Assembly (NCBI GenBank): GCA_004557455.1 | Contig: SFDX01000016.1 | Coordinates: forward strand, 1 to 64,000 | Reading direction: 5' to 3' | Source of the DNA: Akkermansia muciniphila | GTDB lineage: Bacteria > Verrucomicrobiota > Verrucomicrobiia > Verrucomicrobiales > Akkermansiaceae | Length of the DNA: 64,000 bases | Translations under genes and position numbers: made by a program | Part shown: piece by piece, positions 51,179-60,420 of the stretch | Position numbering within the stretch: position 1 is the first letter of the stretch | Layout: every line of letters starts with the position of its first letter | Notes under the pieces: model-generated | Told to the model about the DNA's origin: nothing | Database searches by the model: none | Seen by the model: only the letters and a program-made list of their open reading frames with translations

Positions 51179-51231
51179 CCCGGCGGCGCCCCAAAAGGCG
51201 CAGGGCAATTCGGTTATGCCCCCCTTTGTGC

Positions 51232-51260
51232 TTGATTCCTGCGAGTCTGCAAGCTATAAT
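51232..51260 (+). promoter_or_regulatory. Promoter of the DUF5069-like gene
   Basis: TTGATT (51232-51237), a 17-bp spacer and a perfect TATAAT (51255-51260). The ATG at 51269 is only 8 bp later, a strong leaderless candidate. Confidence 0.82.
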
Positions 51261-51268
51261 ACCTGCGT

Positions 51269-51859
51269 ATGCAATGGGACGACCGATTTATGAATATCTT
51301 TAACAGCGGCGTGGCGCGCTATTATGCCAACCCGCAGGTGGTGCCGGACAACTTCTTCAACCGAGAGGAGCTGGACCTGTTGGCAGAGATTGGCTGCAAC
51401 CACCGCGAGATGCACAACTATATACGCACCTATGCTAACTACGGCTGCCCCACGCCGAGTAACGTATTGCTCATCACCTCCGTTTGCCGCTCCTATTTCC
51501 TCATTGCCCGGCGCGGTATTACCGGCAACACCCAGCCCGTACCCGCTCGCAATATGCCGCATGAAGAGGAAGAGATGCAAGGTATGCCCTACCTGCCGCG
51601 TCTCATCAAGAAAGCGCTGCTGAAGCTCTACGGCACCCTGGATCCGGCGTTGCTTTACGGCGACGATAAGGACACCACCTTCCTGCGCGACCACGGTAAC
51701 ATTCACCCCGCCGATTTCCTGATGATGGCATGGAGGTGCCACGGTGACCAGCAAAAGCTCATTTCGGCCCTGTTGGCTGCCACACGAGCCAATGAACAAC
51801 CTGCCGAGCGAGAGGAACTGAACGTGTCCGATCTTCCCGGTAACGGCGAACTCCTTTAA
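51269..51859 (+). CDS. DUF5069-like protein
   Basis: 196 residues, soluble. The middle stretch YLPRLIKKALLKLYGTLDPA and the following FLRDHGNIHPADFL resemble DUF5069 proteins. The N-terminal 90 residues are an extra domain with FNREELDLLAEIGCNHREMH. Function is unknown. It precedes a small membrane protein gene by 5 bp. Confidence 0.75.
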   Translation: MQWDDRFMNIFNSGVARYYANPQVVPDNFFNREELDLLAEIGCNHREMHNYIRTYANYGCPTPSNVLLITSVCRSYFLIARRGITGNTQPVPARNMPHEEEEMQGMPYLPRLIKKALLKLYGTLDPALLYGDDKDTTFLRDHGNIHPADFLMMAWRCHGDQQKLISALLAATRANEQPAEREELNVSDLPGNGELL

Positions 51860-51864
51860 TACCC

Positions 51865-52308
51865 ATGGACACAGAACCGCACTCCCCCGATGAAGTGAGC
51901 AACGATGCCCAGCGGAAGGCCTTGGATGCCATGTCCGCAGACCTGCTCCGCAAGTTAGAGATCATGGTGGCCGAGCAGGAGCAGCGCGCGCAGGCCTTCA
52001 GCGTGTTGCAGCACTCCACCTCTCACCTGCCACAGGTGCCTACCCCTGCTGAGCCGGAGCCTACCCCCCGTGCTGAGTCGCAGGCCGCCCCCGTGCTTCC
52101 GGAGCCTCCCCGCCATAAGCCGCGCCGGAACAGCAGCCCCGCGCCCAAGCCCGCCGAAGCGCCCAAGCCGACCCCCGAGCCCCGTCAACCCAAGCCGGTT
52201 ACGCCGCACAAGAGCCCGAATCCCGGTAAAATCAACGAGATCTCCGGCAAAACCATCTTCATTGTGATGGTTGTTATCTTCTGCCTGCTGCGTGCGTGCA
52301 GCGACTAA
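51865..52308 (+). CDS. Proline-rich protein with C-terminal membrane helix
   Basis: 147 residues: an N-terminal charged helix (MSADLLRKLEIMVAEQEQRA), a Pro/Ala/Lys-rich middle, and a single C-terminal membrane helix (TIFIVMVVIFCLLRAC), so a tail-anchored layout. No family was recognised. It overlaps the convergent ApaG-like gene by 4 bp. Confidence 0.72.
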   Translation: MDTEPHSPDEVSNDAQRKALDAMSADLLRKLEIMVAEQEQRAQAFSVLQHSTSHLPQVPTPAEPEPTPRAESQAAPVLPEPPRHKPRRNSSPAPKPAEAPKPTPEPRQPKPVTPHKSPNPGKINEISGKTIFIVMVVIFCLLRACSD

Positions 52309-52697
52309 CGGCGGCGCACCTTCAGCGGAAATACCAGCGGCGGGGTGATGAAAGGCGAATGCACCTGATCCTCACCGAACAGACGCAGCTCCACCCGCTC
52401 CGCCGGCGCGGGGAAGGTCAGTTCGCCACCGAAGCTGAACACCGCACTGCGCTCTAACACGGGGCGGCAGTTGAACACTTGCGCCGCCTCCACCACGCGC
52501 ACGCTGCCGTCCGCCGCATGCAGCGTCCACTTGCGGCCGCGCAGGCAGAGTGACACGGGACCTATATTGCACAGGTTCACGCGGAAACGCAACCGCTCCC
52601 CGCATCGCGTACCGGGCATGGGGAGCCGCACAAGAGCCGGCACGGTCATATCAAGCACATCCCGCACCGGCAGGCGCCATGCACCCTCAGTGCTCAT
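52305..52697 (-). CDS. ApaG-like (DUF525) beta-sandwich protein
   Basis: 130 residues. The pattern RFRVNLCNIGPVSLCLRGRK with WTLHAADGSVRVV and PVLERSAVFSFGGELTFP follows the ApaG order (N-x-G, R-x-W, D-x-x-G, P-x-L). ApaG is an Fn3-like domain of uncertain role. The N-terminal 30 residues are not typical, so the call is moderate. It overlaps the preceding secreted-protein gene by 11 bp. Confidence 0.55.
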   Translation of the reverse strand: MSTEGAWRLPVRDVLDMTVPALVRLPMPGTRCGERLRFRVNLCNIGPVSLCLRGRKWTLHAADGSVRVVEAAQVFNCRPVLERSAVFSFGGELTFPAPAERVELRLFGEDQVHSPFITPPLVFPLKVRRR

Positions 52698-53607
52698 ATC
52701 CCTCTCCGACAGCCAGAGTGGAGAGGCGGGCCACCGTCTCGTGCATGCGCTTGACCGCCTCCGGGGTGGGCTTGGCGCCCTCCGGCAGGGTCATTTCGTC
52801 CGCCAGTTGACGCAGCAGCTTGTTCATCTCTTCCACGTGCAGTTTTTTAGCAGTCTTGGGGTTGAGGCATGCGAGAATTTCCGAGAAATACTCGGGCGCA
52901 TCCGGGTAGAAAATGACGGCGGCGGCCTCCTCGGAGAAGCGCTTCTCCAGCGCAGCACAGGCGGCATTCAGCGCGCGGATCCAGCCACCCAGCGCAATGA
53001 GATGCGAGAGGTCGGGGTCCCGCAGAGCCGCCAACTCCTCATTCACGTCCACCTGAGTAGCGGAGAGGGTACGCTTGAATTCCTCCAACTTTCCTTTCTC
53101 GGCATTCTCCAACAAACTGGCGGAGTGTACATTCATTTTCTCACCCACGCCCAGCACCTTGCCGTAGCGCGTCAGGTCCAACGCTATGGGTTTCACGTCG
53201 TTCATATGCCCGCTGCGTACGGCAATGAAGCCGTCGGCAAGCAGAAAGCCCATATCCAGAGCCAAGGCCCCGGCGTGCGTGGAGAGTTTCTCCGGGCGGG
53301 CGCGCAGGACGTACTCCTCCGGGATGGGGGGCATGGCGTCCAGTTGGTCGAAAATCTTCTTGATGGAAGGCGCGGTGTACACGTTAATACCGAGCTCCTG
53401 GTTAGCATGCGAATCATCCAGACACGCATCATCGCGGAACATGGCCGGCACCTCGCCGTGGCGGCGCTCTTCGCGGCGGGGGGGCTCCGGGTTCATGTCC
53501 TGTGCCTCCTCAATGTCCGGCTGTTCCTGCGCCGGGGCAACCGCGGCCGCCCCCAGCAACAGCAGCAACAGTGCCGCCCGTGTGCATTTTTTCGCTTGCT
53601 TGATCAT
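52687..53607 (-). CDS. Secreted protein of unknown function
   Basis: 306 residues with a signal peptide (KKCTRAALLLLLLGAAAVAP). The mature part is helical (APSIKKIFDQLDAMPPIPEE, EEFKRTLSATQVDVNEELAA) with no recognised family. ATG 53607 is chosen because the TACAAT -10 box at 53644-53639 overlaps the next upstream ATG (53640), so mRNA would begin after it. Confidence 0.8.
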   Translation of the reverse strand: MIKQAKKCTRAALLLLLLGAAAVAPAQEQPDIEEAQDMNPEPPRREERRHGEVPAMFRDDACLDDSHANQELGINVYTAPSIKKIFDQLDAMPPIPEEYVLRARPEKLSTHAGALALDMGFLLADGFIAVRSGHMNDVKPIALDLTRYGKVLGVGEKMNVHSASLLENAEKGKLEEFKRTLSATQVDVNEELAALRDPDLSHLIALGGWIRALNAACAALEKRFSEEAAAVIFYPDAPEYFSEILACLNPKTAKKLHVEEMNKLLRQLADEMTLPEGAKPTPEAVKRMHETVARLSTLAVGEGYEH

Positions 53608-53638
53608 GTGCCTGCTCGGTGTATTTTCGTTCTCGGTC

Positions 53639-53667
53639 ATTGTATCATTCGGCTTTCGCTTCGTCAA
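53639..53667 (-). promoter_or_regulatory. Promoter of the secreted-protein gene, overlapping an upstream ATG
   Basis: Minus strand TTGACG (53667-53662), a 17-bp spacer and TACAAT (53644-53639). Its last bases are the first two of ATG 53640, which rules that start out if this promoter is used. Confidence 0.65.
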
Positions 53668-53752
53668 GCTCTTCCCCGTCGACTGACGCAGAAAAGCGAG
53701 CTTCATCTAACGTCCGGAAGCGTTTTTTTACACAAGTGCACCATAAATTTGC

Positions 53753-53781
53753 TTGACAACACGGAGCGGATGTTCTATTAT
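53753..53781 (+). promoter_or_regulatory. Promoter of the processive GT2 gene
   Basis: TTGACA (53753-53758), a 17-bp spacer and TATTAT (53776-53781), with about 72 bases of leader before ATG 53860. Confidence 0.82.
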
Positions 53782-53859
53782 CCCTGCGGCGGGATAGCGG
53801 CACCAACTTCTGCCCGGTGCGCGTCCCTTCATTCGAACCCCGAGCCAACAGATACAACA

Positions 53860-55422
53860 ATGACGTTACACACTCTCGCCGCGGCCGAAGGCGGACAACT
53901 TTCTTGGTTCAGCTTCATTTGGCTGATTTCCTACTTCTTGGTTCTCATCAGTTTTGCAGGCTATGGTTTCCACCGCCTCATGATGCTTTTCCTGTACTTG
54001 GTCTACCGCAAGAATCTCCCCGAACCCAAGGGACAGTGGAAGGAGTGGCCGCACGTGACCATTCAGCTTCCCATGTTCAACGAGAAGTTCGTGGTGGAGG
54101 GATTGCTTCGCAAGGTGACGGCTATTGACTACCCCAAGGACAAGCTCGAGATTCAGATTCTCGATGACTCCACAGATGATACGTGGGAGCTCTGCAAGCA
54201 ACAGGTGGAGCATTACCGTGCGCAGGGGTTTGACATTGTATGCCTGCACCGTACGGATCGCACCGGTTACAAGGCCGGTGCGCTGGAGGCCGCCGATGCC
54301 GTGGCCAAGGGTGAGTTCCTGCTGATTCTGGACGCAGACTTTCGCCCGGAGCCGGATATCCTCAAGGTGACGCTTCCCTACTTTACCGACGAGGGTATTG
54401 CCTTGGTACAGACCCGCTGGGGACACATCAATCGGCACAAGAACCTGCTGACGCGTTTGCAGAGTATCTTCCTGGATGCCCACTTCGCACTGGAGCAGGC
54501 CGTGCGCAATCGCTCGGGGCGTTTCTTCACGTTCAACGGTACGGCCGGTGTGTGGCGTAAGTGTGCCATTTCGGATGCCGGTGGTTGGGAGCACGATACC
54601 ATTACCGAGGATATGGACCTTTCGTATCGTGCGCAGATGAAGGGGTGGCGTTTTGTCTACCTGAACGACTATGTCACCCCCGCCGAGCTACCGGAGGATA
54701 TGGACGGCTTCAAGGCCCAGCAGCACCGCTGGACGAAGGGCTGCATTCAGGTCTGCCAGAAGATGCTGCTGGATATTTGGCGCTGCCGCACCGCACCGCT
54801 CAAGGCCAAGCTGGAGGCCACCACGCACCTTACCTGCAACTATTCTTACTTGGCGCTCATCCTGATGTGCATTCTCGTGATGCCGATTTGCCTGGGGGCC
54901 ATCTCGCCGCAGGGTGATTGGGCTTGGGGAACGCCGCAGATGATCGCGCTGACGACGCTGCTGTTCTTCTTCGCCACCTGCAGTGTGTGCCTCTTCTACA
55001 TTACGGCGGAGTACATCGTGCGGCCGCGCCGCTGGTGGGCTGTCTTCTTCCTTATCCTCCCGCTGATGGCACTGGGTGTGGGCATGGCGGTGAACAATGC
55101 CAAGGCGGTGCTGGAGGCTGTGTTCGGCCGCAAGAGTGAGTTCGTGCGCACGCCCAAGTTCGGCGAATCGAACCAGGGTGATTTGGCTATCGAGAAGCGA
55201 GCCCAGGGCTACAAGGCCATCAAGTCCATTCTCGTGCCCGTGCTGGAGCTGGCTTTTGCGCTCTTCTTCGGTTATGTAGAGGTTATCAACATCGCCACGG
55301 GTAATGTCATCACATTCCTCCTTATGTCTCCCTTCTTGGGTTTCTTCTACACGAGCTTTAACTCGCTGGCGCGCATCATAGACGGATACCGCAGCAGGAA
55401 AGCCGCGCAGCAGAATGCTTGA
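53860..55422 (+). CDS. Membrane-embedded processive GT2 (cellulose/mannan-synthase-like)
   Basis: 520 residues. An N-terminal helix (residues 17-48) precedes the GT-A domain: D102-D103 in QILDDSTDDT, LILDADF near 156-161, ITEDMDLS (Asp251) and QQHRW (287-291), the processive Q-x-x-R-W motif. At least four C-terminal helices follow, forming the channel region. Such enzymes make beta-linked glucans or mannans and extrude them. No bcsB or PilZ partner is adjacent. ATG 53860 is chosen from the promoter; the frame is open far upstream but without family sequence. Confidence 0.9.
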   Translation: MTLHTLAAAEGGQLSWFSFIWLISYFLVLISFAGYGFHRLMMLFLYLVYRKNLPEPKGQWKEWPHVTIQLPMFNEKFVVEGLLRKVTAIDYPKDKLEIQILDDSTDDTWELCKQQVEHYRAQGFDIVCLHRTDRTGYKAGALEAADAVAKGEFLLILDADFRPEPDILKVTLPYFTDEGIALVQTRWGHINRHKNLLTRLQSIFLDAHFALEQAVRNRSGRFFTFNGTAGVWRKCAISDAGGWEHDTITEDMDLSYRAQMKGWRFVYLNDYVTPAELPEDMDGFKAQQHRWTKGCIQVCQKMLLDIWRCRTAPLKAKLEATTHLTCNYSYLALILMCILVMPICLGAISPQGDWAWGTPQMIALTTLLFFFATCSVCLFYITAEYIVRPRRWWAVFFLILPLMALGVGMAVNNAKAVLEAVFGRKSEFVRTPKFGESNQGDLAIEKRAQGYKAIKSILVPVLELAFALFFGYVEVINIATGNVITFLLMSPFLGFFYTSFNSLARIIDGYRSRKAAQQNA

Positions 55423-55450
55423 TTTCACTCACACTATACCCACTCTCACC

Positions 55451-56239
55451 ATGCTCAACGTTCGCTCTCTGCTCACCGGTGCTGCCGCTTTGTTGGCAGC
55501 GGTGCTTGCCGCTTCGTGTCAACAAAATGCCTACTATCGCGGGCCGGAGGTGAAGCCCCGTGCCGTGGTGAAGGATGGTGTGGCCATCACCCTCAAGGAC
55601 CAGAAGCTCACCCTCATTCGCAACGGCAAGAAGGTGAAGGATTATGATGTGAGTACCTCCAAGTTCGGTATCGGCAGCCGCAGCGGCAGTAATTGCACCC
55701 CGGTCGGCATTCACGCCGTTTCCTCCAAAATCGGTGACGGGCAGCCCAGCGGGATGGTGTTCAAGAGTTGCCGCCCCACCGGGGAGGTGGTGCCCGTGAA
55801 TGCGCGCGGCCGCGACCCGATTGTGACGCGCATCATTCAACTGGCGGGGCTGGAGGGCCGCAACCGTAACTCCCACAGCCGCCGTATTTACATACACGGT
55901 ACTCCGGAGGAGCGTAAGATCGGGCGCCCTGCCTCCTACGGTTGTATCCGTATGCGCAGCGCGGATGTCATCGATCTCTTCCGTAACGTTTACCGCGGTA
56001 TGCCCATCGCCATTGAGCTCTGCACCCAGGAGACCTACATGAAGGCGGAGGAAACCGCCGGTACCCGTCGCATCAAGCTGCCGGACTCCCTCATCGCCTC
56101 CCTTCCCACGGATTCCGTACGCCGCTCGACCCGCAGCTACTCCCGCCGTAGCCTCGCACGCTCCCGCAGTTCCAAGGCTCGCCGCACCGTTGCTTCCTCG
56201 CGCCGCACATCTTCCTCCAAGAAACGCCGCCGCAGCTGA
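55451..56239 (+). CDS. L,D-transpeptidase (YkuD) lipoprotein
   Basis: 262 residues with a lipobox (LLAAVLAASC, Cys23). The YkuD domain has IYIHGTPEERKIGRPASYGC then IRM, with catalytic Cys165 and His149. It forms 3-3 cross-links or anchors proteins to peptidoglycan. After residue 210 the protein ends in about 50 residues almost wholly Arg, Ser and Lys, probably a basic envelope-binding tail. ATG 55451 starts the lipoprotein signal. Confidence 0.85.
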   Translation: MLNVRSLLTGAAALLAAVLAASCQQNAYYRGPEVKPRAVVKDGVAITLKDQKLTLIRNGKKVKDYDVSTSKFGIGSRSGSNCTPVGIHAVSSKIGDGQPSGMVFKSCRPTGEVVPVNARGRDPIVTRIIQLAGLEGRNRNSHSRRIYIHGTPEERKIGRPASYGCIRMRSADVIDLFRNVYRGMPIAIELCTQETYMKAEETAGTRRIKLPDSLIASLPTDSVRRSTRSYSRRSLARSRSSKARRTVASSRRTSSSKKRRRS

Positions 56240-56280
56240 TCACGGCTGTCGGGAAGGGGGAGATTGACCTCAAGGCCCGG

Positions 56281-56643
56281 GTGGAAGAAGCCGGGCCGGA
56301 GATGCAGACCTATCTCGGGGATCTGTATAGGATAGGAAAAATCGTGAATCAGGATTACGGTGCGGCTGTTGCTCAGGACTTGGCTTTGGCCCGGAGCAAT
56401 CTCGGCATAATGTACCGGGATGGATTGGGCGTTCCCCAAAATGATACCGAGGCCCTGAAGCTCTTCCTGAAAGCTGCCGATCAGGAGGATGCATCGGCTT
56501 TTCTCTTTCTCGGCCATATGTGCCTCGAAGGCCGCGGGTGCAAGTGTGATCCCGAGAAGGCTCTCTACTGCTTCCTCAAGTCGGCCCGCATGGGTCACCC
56601 CCAAGCCATCGAGCTCTTCGCGCGCTACGGCCTCGACCGTTGA
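56281..56643 (+). pseudogene. Sel1-repeat gene remnant, 5' truncated
   Basis: The frame encodes about two and a half Sel1 repeats (LGIMYRDGLGVPQNDTEALK, LGHMCLEGRGCKCDPEKALY) ending ELFARYGLDR. The first repeat is damaged: IVNQDYGAAVAQDLALARSN lacks the ten or so residues normally between GAAV and the next helix. There is no signal peptide, and the only starts are GTG 56281 and ATG 56302 within a repeat. It follows the L,D-transpeptidase stop by 41 bp. It is most likely the 3' end of a former secreted Sel1 protein. Confidence 0.55.
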
Positions 56644-56770
56644 GGTAGGGGTCGGACTTGAAAAATGTGTATGCAGTGCAAAAGTGTGATAAAAGCGGGC
56701 TCTTGCATGCGTATATGTGGGTAAAGTTTCCCTACGCCGCACGCGGGGTGGGGGCCAACGCGTTTTCTTT

Positions 56771-58984
56771 ATGTACCAGTCATTGATCAACGGATTGAAA
56801 CATGTGGGCATGTGTGCGATGTCTGCCGCAGCCCTCGTGTCCTGTGTCACCCCGGCCAAGGCGGAGCCGGATTACAACAGCATCGGCCGCCAGTTCTCGC
56901 TCATCATGCAGAACGCGCATTTCTCCCAGAGCCGATTCTCATCGGCGTTGTACAAAAAGTTCCTGGAGCAATACCTGCAGATGCAGGATCCGCAGCGACT
57001 CTTCTTCACGCAGCAGGATGTTGACCGGTTGATGCGCAGGTACGGCGTGGAGTTCGGTGACTTCCTGATTGCCAACCAGACGGAGACGCTTGCCCGTGAG
57101 CTGAACGCAGTCTACTCCGAGCGCGCACTGCATTACCTGGACTACGCGGAGAAGCTGCTGGACTCCTACAACGGCAAGCTGCCCTCCTTTGACAGCAACC
57201 GCAGTGTGGAGCGCAGCCGCCGCAAGGTGGAGCGCGCCGCCGATGAGACCGCCCTCGAGCAGGTGTGGCATGACCAGGTGGAGAATATGCTCCTCTCCGA
57301 GCAGATTCGCCGCGATAATCTGGCTAAGCTGGCTGCGGAGAAGGGCAAGAGCGACCCCTCCGCCAAGGATGTTTCCGTCATCGAGAAGGTGCGCTCGCGC
57401 ATCAAGCGCCGCCGCTCCGAGGTGCAGGAGGCCGACTTGGAGGACATGGTGACGGACGTGCTCAACGCCGTGGCCGCCTCCTATGACCCGCACAGTGACT
57501 ACATGGGCGCGCGCGCGGAGCAGCGTTTCCGAGACATGATGGGCGCTTCCATCGTCGGCATCGGAGCCCGGCTGAAGGCGGATGACGATGGCTCCACCAC
57601 CGTGGAAGGCATCGTGAAGGGCGGCCCCGCGGCCAAGTGCGGCCAGATCGCCTTGGGTGACCACATCATCGCTGTGGATCGTGACGGCGACGGTCAGTGG
57701 ACGGACATCATGTACATGAGCATCGACAAGGTGGTGGACCTGATCCGCGGTAAGATGGGCAGCACCGTGAAGCTGCGCATCATCAGCGAGAACAGCAGCG
57801 AGGAGAAAGAGGTGATGATTCGCCGCGACGAGGTGCCCATGTCCGAGGAGCTTGCCAGCGCACGGATCATCGACATGAAGCGCGGGGATGCGACCTACCG
57901 TCTCGGCATTCTGACGCTGCCGGCCTTCTATGTGGATCTGGACGGCAACGGCGCGCACTGCGCGGCGGACGTCAAGCGCATTCTGCGCCGCATGGTAAAG
58001 GAGGGTGTGCAGGGTATTGTTATCGACCTTCGCTTCAACGGCGGCGGTTCGCTGGATGAAGTCCGCAAGATGGTGGGCTACTTCATCGGCTCCGGTCCCG
58101 TGGTTCAGGTGATGAATCACCGCCACCAGGTCGACCGACTGCAGGTGAGCGGCAGCCCGATCTTCGACGGTAAGCTGGTGGTGCTCTGCAATAAGTTCTC
58201 CGCCTCCGCCTCCGAGATTTTCGCCGGTGCCATGGCGGACTACGGTCGCGCACTGATTGTGGGCGATGAGCGCACCTTCGGCAAGGGCACGGTGCAGGTG
58301 CCGCGCTCCTTGGCGGACTTCCTGCCCTTGGTCTCCAACCGCGAGGGGGCCGGCATGATCAAGTTCACCATCCAGCAGTTCTTCCGCGTTTGCGGCGCCA
58401 GCACCCAGATTAAGGGCGTGGCCAGCGATATCGTGTTGCCTTCCGTTACTACGGGTATCAAGTACGGTGAGAGCGATATGGACAATGCTCTGCCCTTTGC
58501 GGAGCTGCCGCAGGCTCCCAACTATGTGCGCGATTCGCGCCTGGACGCCGTGCTGCCGGCCCTGCGTCAGGCCAGTGAGAAGCGCGTCGCGCAGGACCGC
58601 GACATGTGCTACCTGCGAGAGGACGCCGACCGTGCCATCAAGCAGCAGGAGGAGAACCGCCTTTCCCTCAACAAGAATGAGCGCGAGGCAGAGAATGCCA
58701 AGCTACTGGAGCGCAAGAAGGGCATCGATGCCGAGCGTGCTACCCGCTATACCCGCCTGGCGGAGCAGGATGCCCGCGATATGGTGATTTACCGCCTTTA
58801 CCTGGAGGATGTTGCCAAGAGCAAGCTGCCTCTCTTTAACCCGGAGGAGGATAAGAAGAGCTTCATGGATGAGGTGAAGGACCCCGATGATGAGCTGGCC
58901 GATACCCCGGATTACCCCTCCGGCCTTGACCCGCTCCTGCGCGAGAGCCTTAACATTGTGTCCGATATGGTCTCTTCTTACTGA
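56771..58984 (+). CDS. prc: Tail-specific C-terminal processing protease (Prc, S41A)
   Basis: 737 residues with a signal peptide (HVGMCAMSAAALVSCVTPAKA). The N-terminal helical Prc domain (FLEQYLQMQDPQRLFFTQQD) and PDZ domain (IVGIGARLKADDDGSTTVEG) precede the S41 core. In it the catalytic Ser479 is in KFSASASEIF and the partner Lys505 in FGKGTVQ. A C-terminal coiled-coil-rich tail resembles DUF3340. It trims periplasmic and membrane proteins. ATG 56771 starts the signal peptide. The 56644-56770 gap shows no clear promoter. Confidence 0.92.
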   Translation: MYQSLINGLKHVGMCAMSAAALVSCVTPAKAEPDYNSIGRQFSLIMQNAHFSQSRFSSALYKKFLEQYLQMQDPQRLFFTQQDVDRLMRRYGVEFGDFLIANQTETLARELNAVYSERALHYLDYAEKLLDSYNGKLPSFDSNRSVERSRRKVERAADETALEQVWHDQVENMLLSEQIRRDNLAKLAAEKGKSDPSAKDVSVIEKVRSRIKRRRSEVQEADLEDMVTDVLNAVAASYDPHSDYMGARAEQRFRDMMGASIVGIGARLKADDDGSTTVEGIVKGGPAAKCGQIALGDHIIAVDRDGDGQWTDIMYMSIDKVVDLIRGKMGSTVKLRIISENSSEEKEVMIRRDEVPMSEELASARIIDMKRGDATYRLGILTLPAFYVDLDGNGAHCAADVKRILRRMVKEGVQGIVIDLRFNGGGSLDEVRKMVGYFIGSGPVVQVMNHRHQVDRLQVSGSPIFDGKLVVLCNKFSASASEIFAGAMADYGRALIVGDERTFGKGTVQVPRSLADFLPLVSNREGAGMIKFTIQQFFRVCGASTQIKGVASDIVLPSVTTGIKYGESDMDNALPFAELPQAPNYVRDSRLDAVLPALRQASEKRVAQDRDMCYLREDADRAIKQQEENRLSLNKNEREAENAKLLERKKGIDAERATRYTRLAEQDARDMVIYRLYLEDVAKSKLPLFNPEEDKKSFMDEVKDPDDELADTPDYPSGLDPLLRESLNIVSDMVSSY

Positions 58985-59008
58985 GTTCCGCCGGATACCC
59001 GTTCAGCC

Positions 59009-59048
59009 CGCCCCTCGGCCCGCTTGCGGTCGGGGGGTGCGCTTTTTT
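59009..59048 (+). terminator. Terminator after prc
   Basis: CCCC/GGGG-type stem with inner CCGC/GCGG pairing, followed by a run of seven T residues near 59043. Confidence 0.75.
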
Positions 59049-59083
59049 TCGGGGAAAACGGGGGCGGGGGTGTCGTTTTTGGA

Positions 59084-59112
59084 TTGCCAAGCGGGAGAGG
59101 GTGGGGTATACT
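59084..59112 (+). promoter_or_regulatory. Promoter of the UGPase-like gene
   Basis: TTGCCA (59084-59089), a 17-bp spacer and TATACT (59107-59112), 11 bp before ATG 59124. Confidence 0.75.
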
Positions 59113-59123
59113 TGCGGGTAGGT

Positions 59124-60414
59124 ATGAGCGACTTTGTTTTGATTGAGCAGAAGATGCGCCGCGCCGGCATTGCGGAGGCGGCCATAGAGGCTTTTCGGCA
59201 CAGCGTGCAGGTGCTGCAGTCCGGTGCGCAGATGATGATACCGGAGTCCGAGATACGCCCGGCGGAGGGCGTGATGGATTGGGAGGCGGTGGTGAGCAGT
59301 ACGGCCCCGGCGGATGCGGAGCTGCTGCGGCAGATGGTGGTCATTAAACTGAACGGTGGGCTCGGCACGAGCATGGGCCTGCAGAAGGCTAAGAGTTTGT
59401 TGGAGATTAAGCCCGGGGAAGGCGGCGGGGTGCCCCGTCCGTTTGCTGCTCATGAACAGCTTTTCTACCTCCGCAGATACCTTGGCACACTTGCAGCGCT
59501 ATGCGGAGGAGGGCTTCGGCGATGCGGCTCAGGTGGAGATGATGCAGAACCGCGTGCCGAAGTTGCTGGTGGATACCCTGGCCCCGGCGGAGTACCCCGA
59601 GGCGCCGGAGTTGGAATGGTGCCCGCCCGGCCACGGGGATCTCTATGCCGCGCTGGTGGGCTCCGGGCGTCTGGAGGAGCTGTTGGCGGCGGGTGTCAGG
59701 TACGCATTCATTTCTAACTCGGATAATCTGGGTGCACAGCCGGATACGCGCTTCTTGCGTTGCTTTGCGGAGAGCGGCGCCCCCTTTGTGATGGAGGTGA
59801 CGCGCCGTACGGAAGCAGACCGCAAGGGCGGCCACTTGGCGACGCGGCGGTCGGACGGTCAGCTGTTGCTGCGGGAGACGGCTCAGTGTCTGCCGGAGGA
59901 TGCCGAGTCCTTCAGCAATATCGAGAAGCACCGTTATTTCAATACCAATAATTTGTGGCTGCGCCTGGATTCTTTGCGGGATTATCTGGCCGAGCACGCC
60001 GGGGTGATGCCGTTGCCTGTCATTCGTAACGAGAAGACCCTCAATCCGCGCGATGCCTCTACGCCGCATGTTTATCAGCTGGAGACGGCTATGGGTGCAG
60101 CTATCCAATGCTTCCCCGGTGCGCGGGCGGTGTGCGTGCCTCGCTCGCGTTTCTTCCCGGTTAAGACCTGTTCGGATCTGCTGTTGCTGCGTTCCGATGC
60201 GGTGGAAATCGACGCAAGCGGCTGCATGCAGCTGGCGCCGGAGTGCGGTGGGGTGGCTCCCGTGGTGTTGTTGGATTCCAAGTGCTACAAGCAGGTGGAT
60301 TCCCTGGCGGCTTTGGGGGTGCCGAGCTTGAAGCATTGCCGCCGCTTGGTGGTGCGCGGTCCGCACCATTTTGCCGATGTTGAACCCCTGAGCGGGGAGG
60401 TGGAGATAGGTTGA
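59124..60414 (+). pseudogene. UTP--glucose-1-phosphate uridylyltransferase, frameshifted with internal deletion
   Basis: The 5' part (59124 to about 59420) encodes MSDFVLIEQKMRRAG and the family UTP-binding block VVIKLNGGLGTSMG, QKAKSLLEI. The rest of the enzyme (LLLMNSFSTSADTLAHLQRY, NSDNLGAQPDT, NTNNLWLRLD, RSRFFPVKTCSDLLLLRSD) is in another frame from about 59433 to 60414. At the junction about 25 residues are missing, normally the helix-strand between the KS-LLE and LLLMNSF blocks. The lesion is therefore a deletion of a length not divisible by three. Other regions look intact, so it is recent or an assembly error. UDP-glucose supply would depend on another gene if real. Confidence 0.8.
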
Positions 60415-60420
60415 GTCCCC

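Noticed and set aside
52471..53859. An N-terminal extension of 463 residues to the processive GT2
   Set aside because: The frame is open, but it is antisense to two good genes and the promoter at 53753-53781 lies inside it; the GT2 begins at 53860.
58887..59717. A single gene from 58887 to 59717
   Set aside because: The true start is 59124, and the frame leaves family sequence at about 59420; it is the first half of the broken UGPase.
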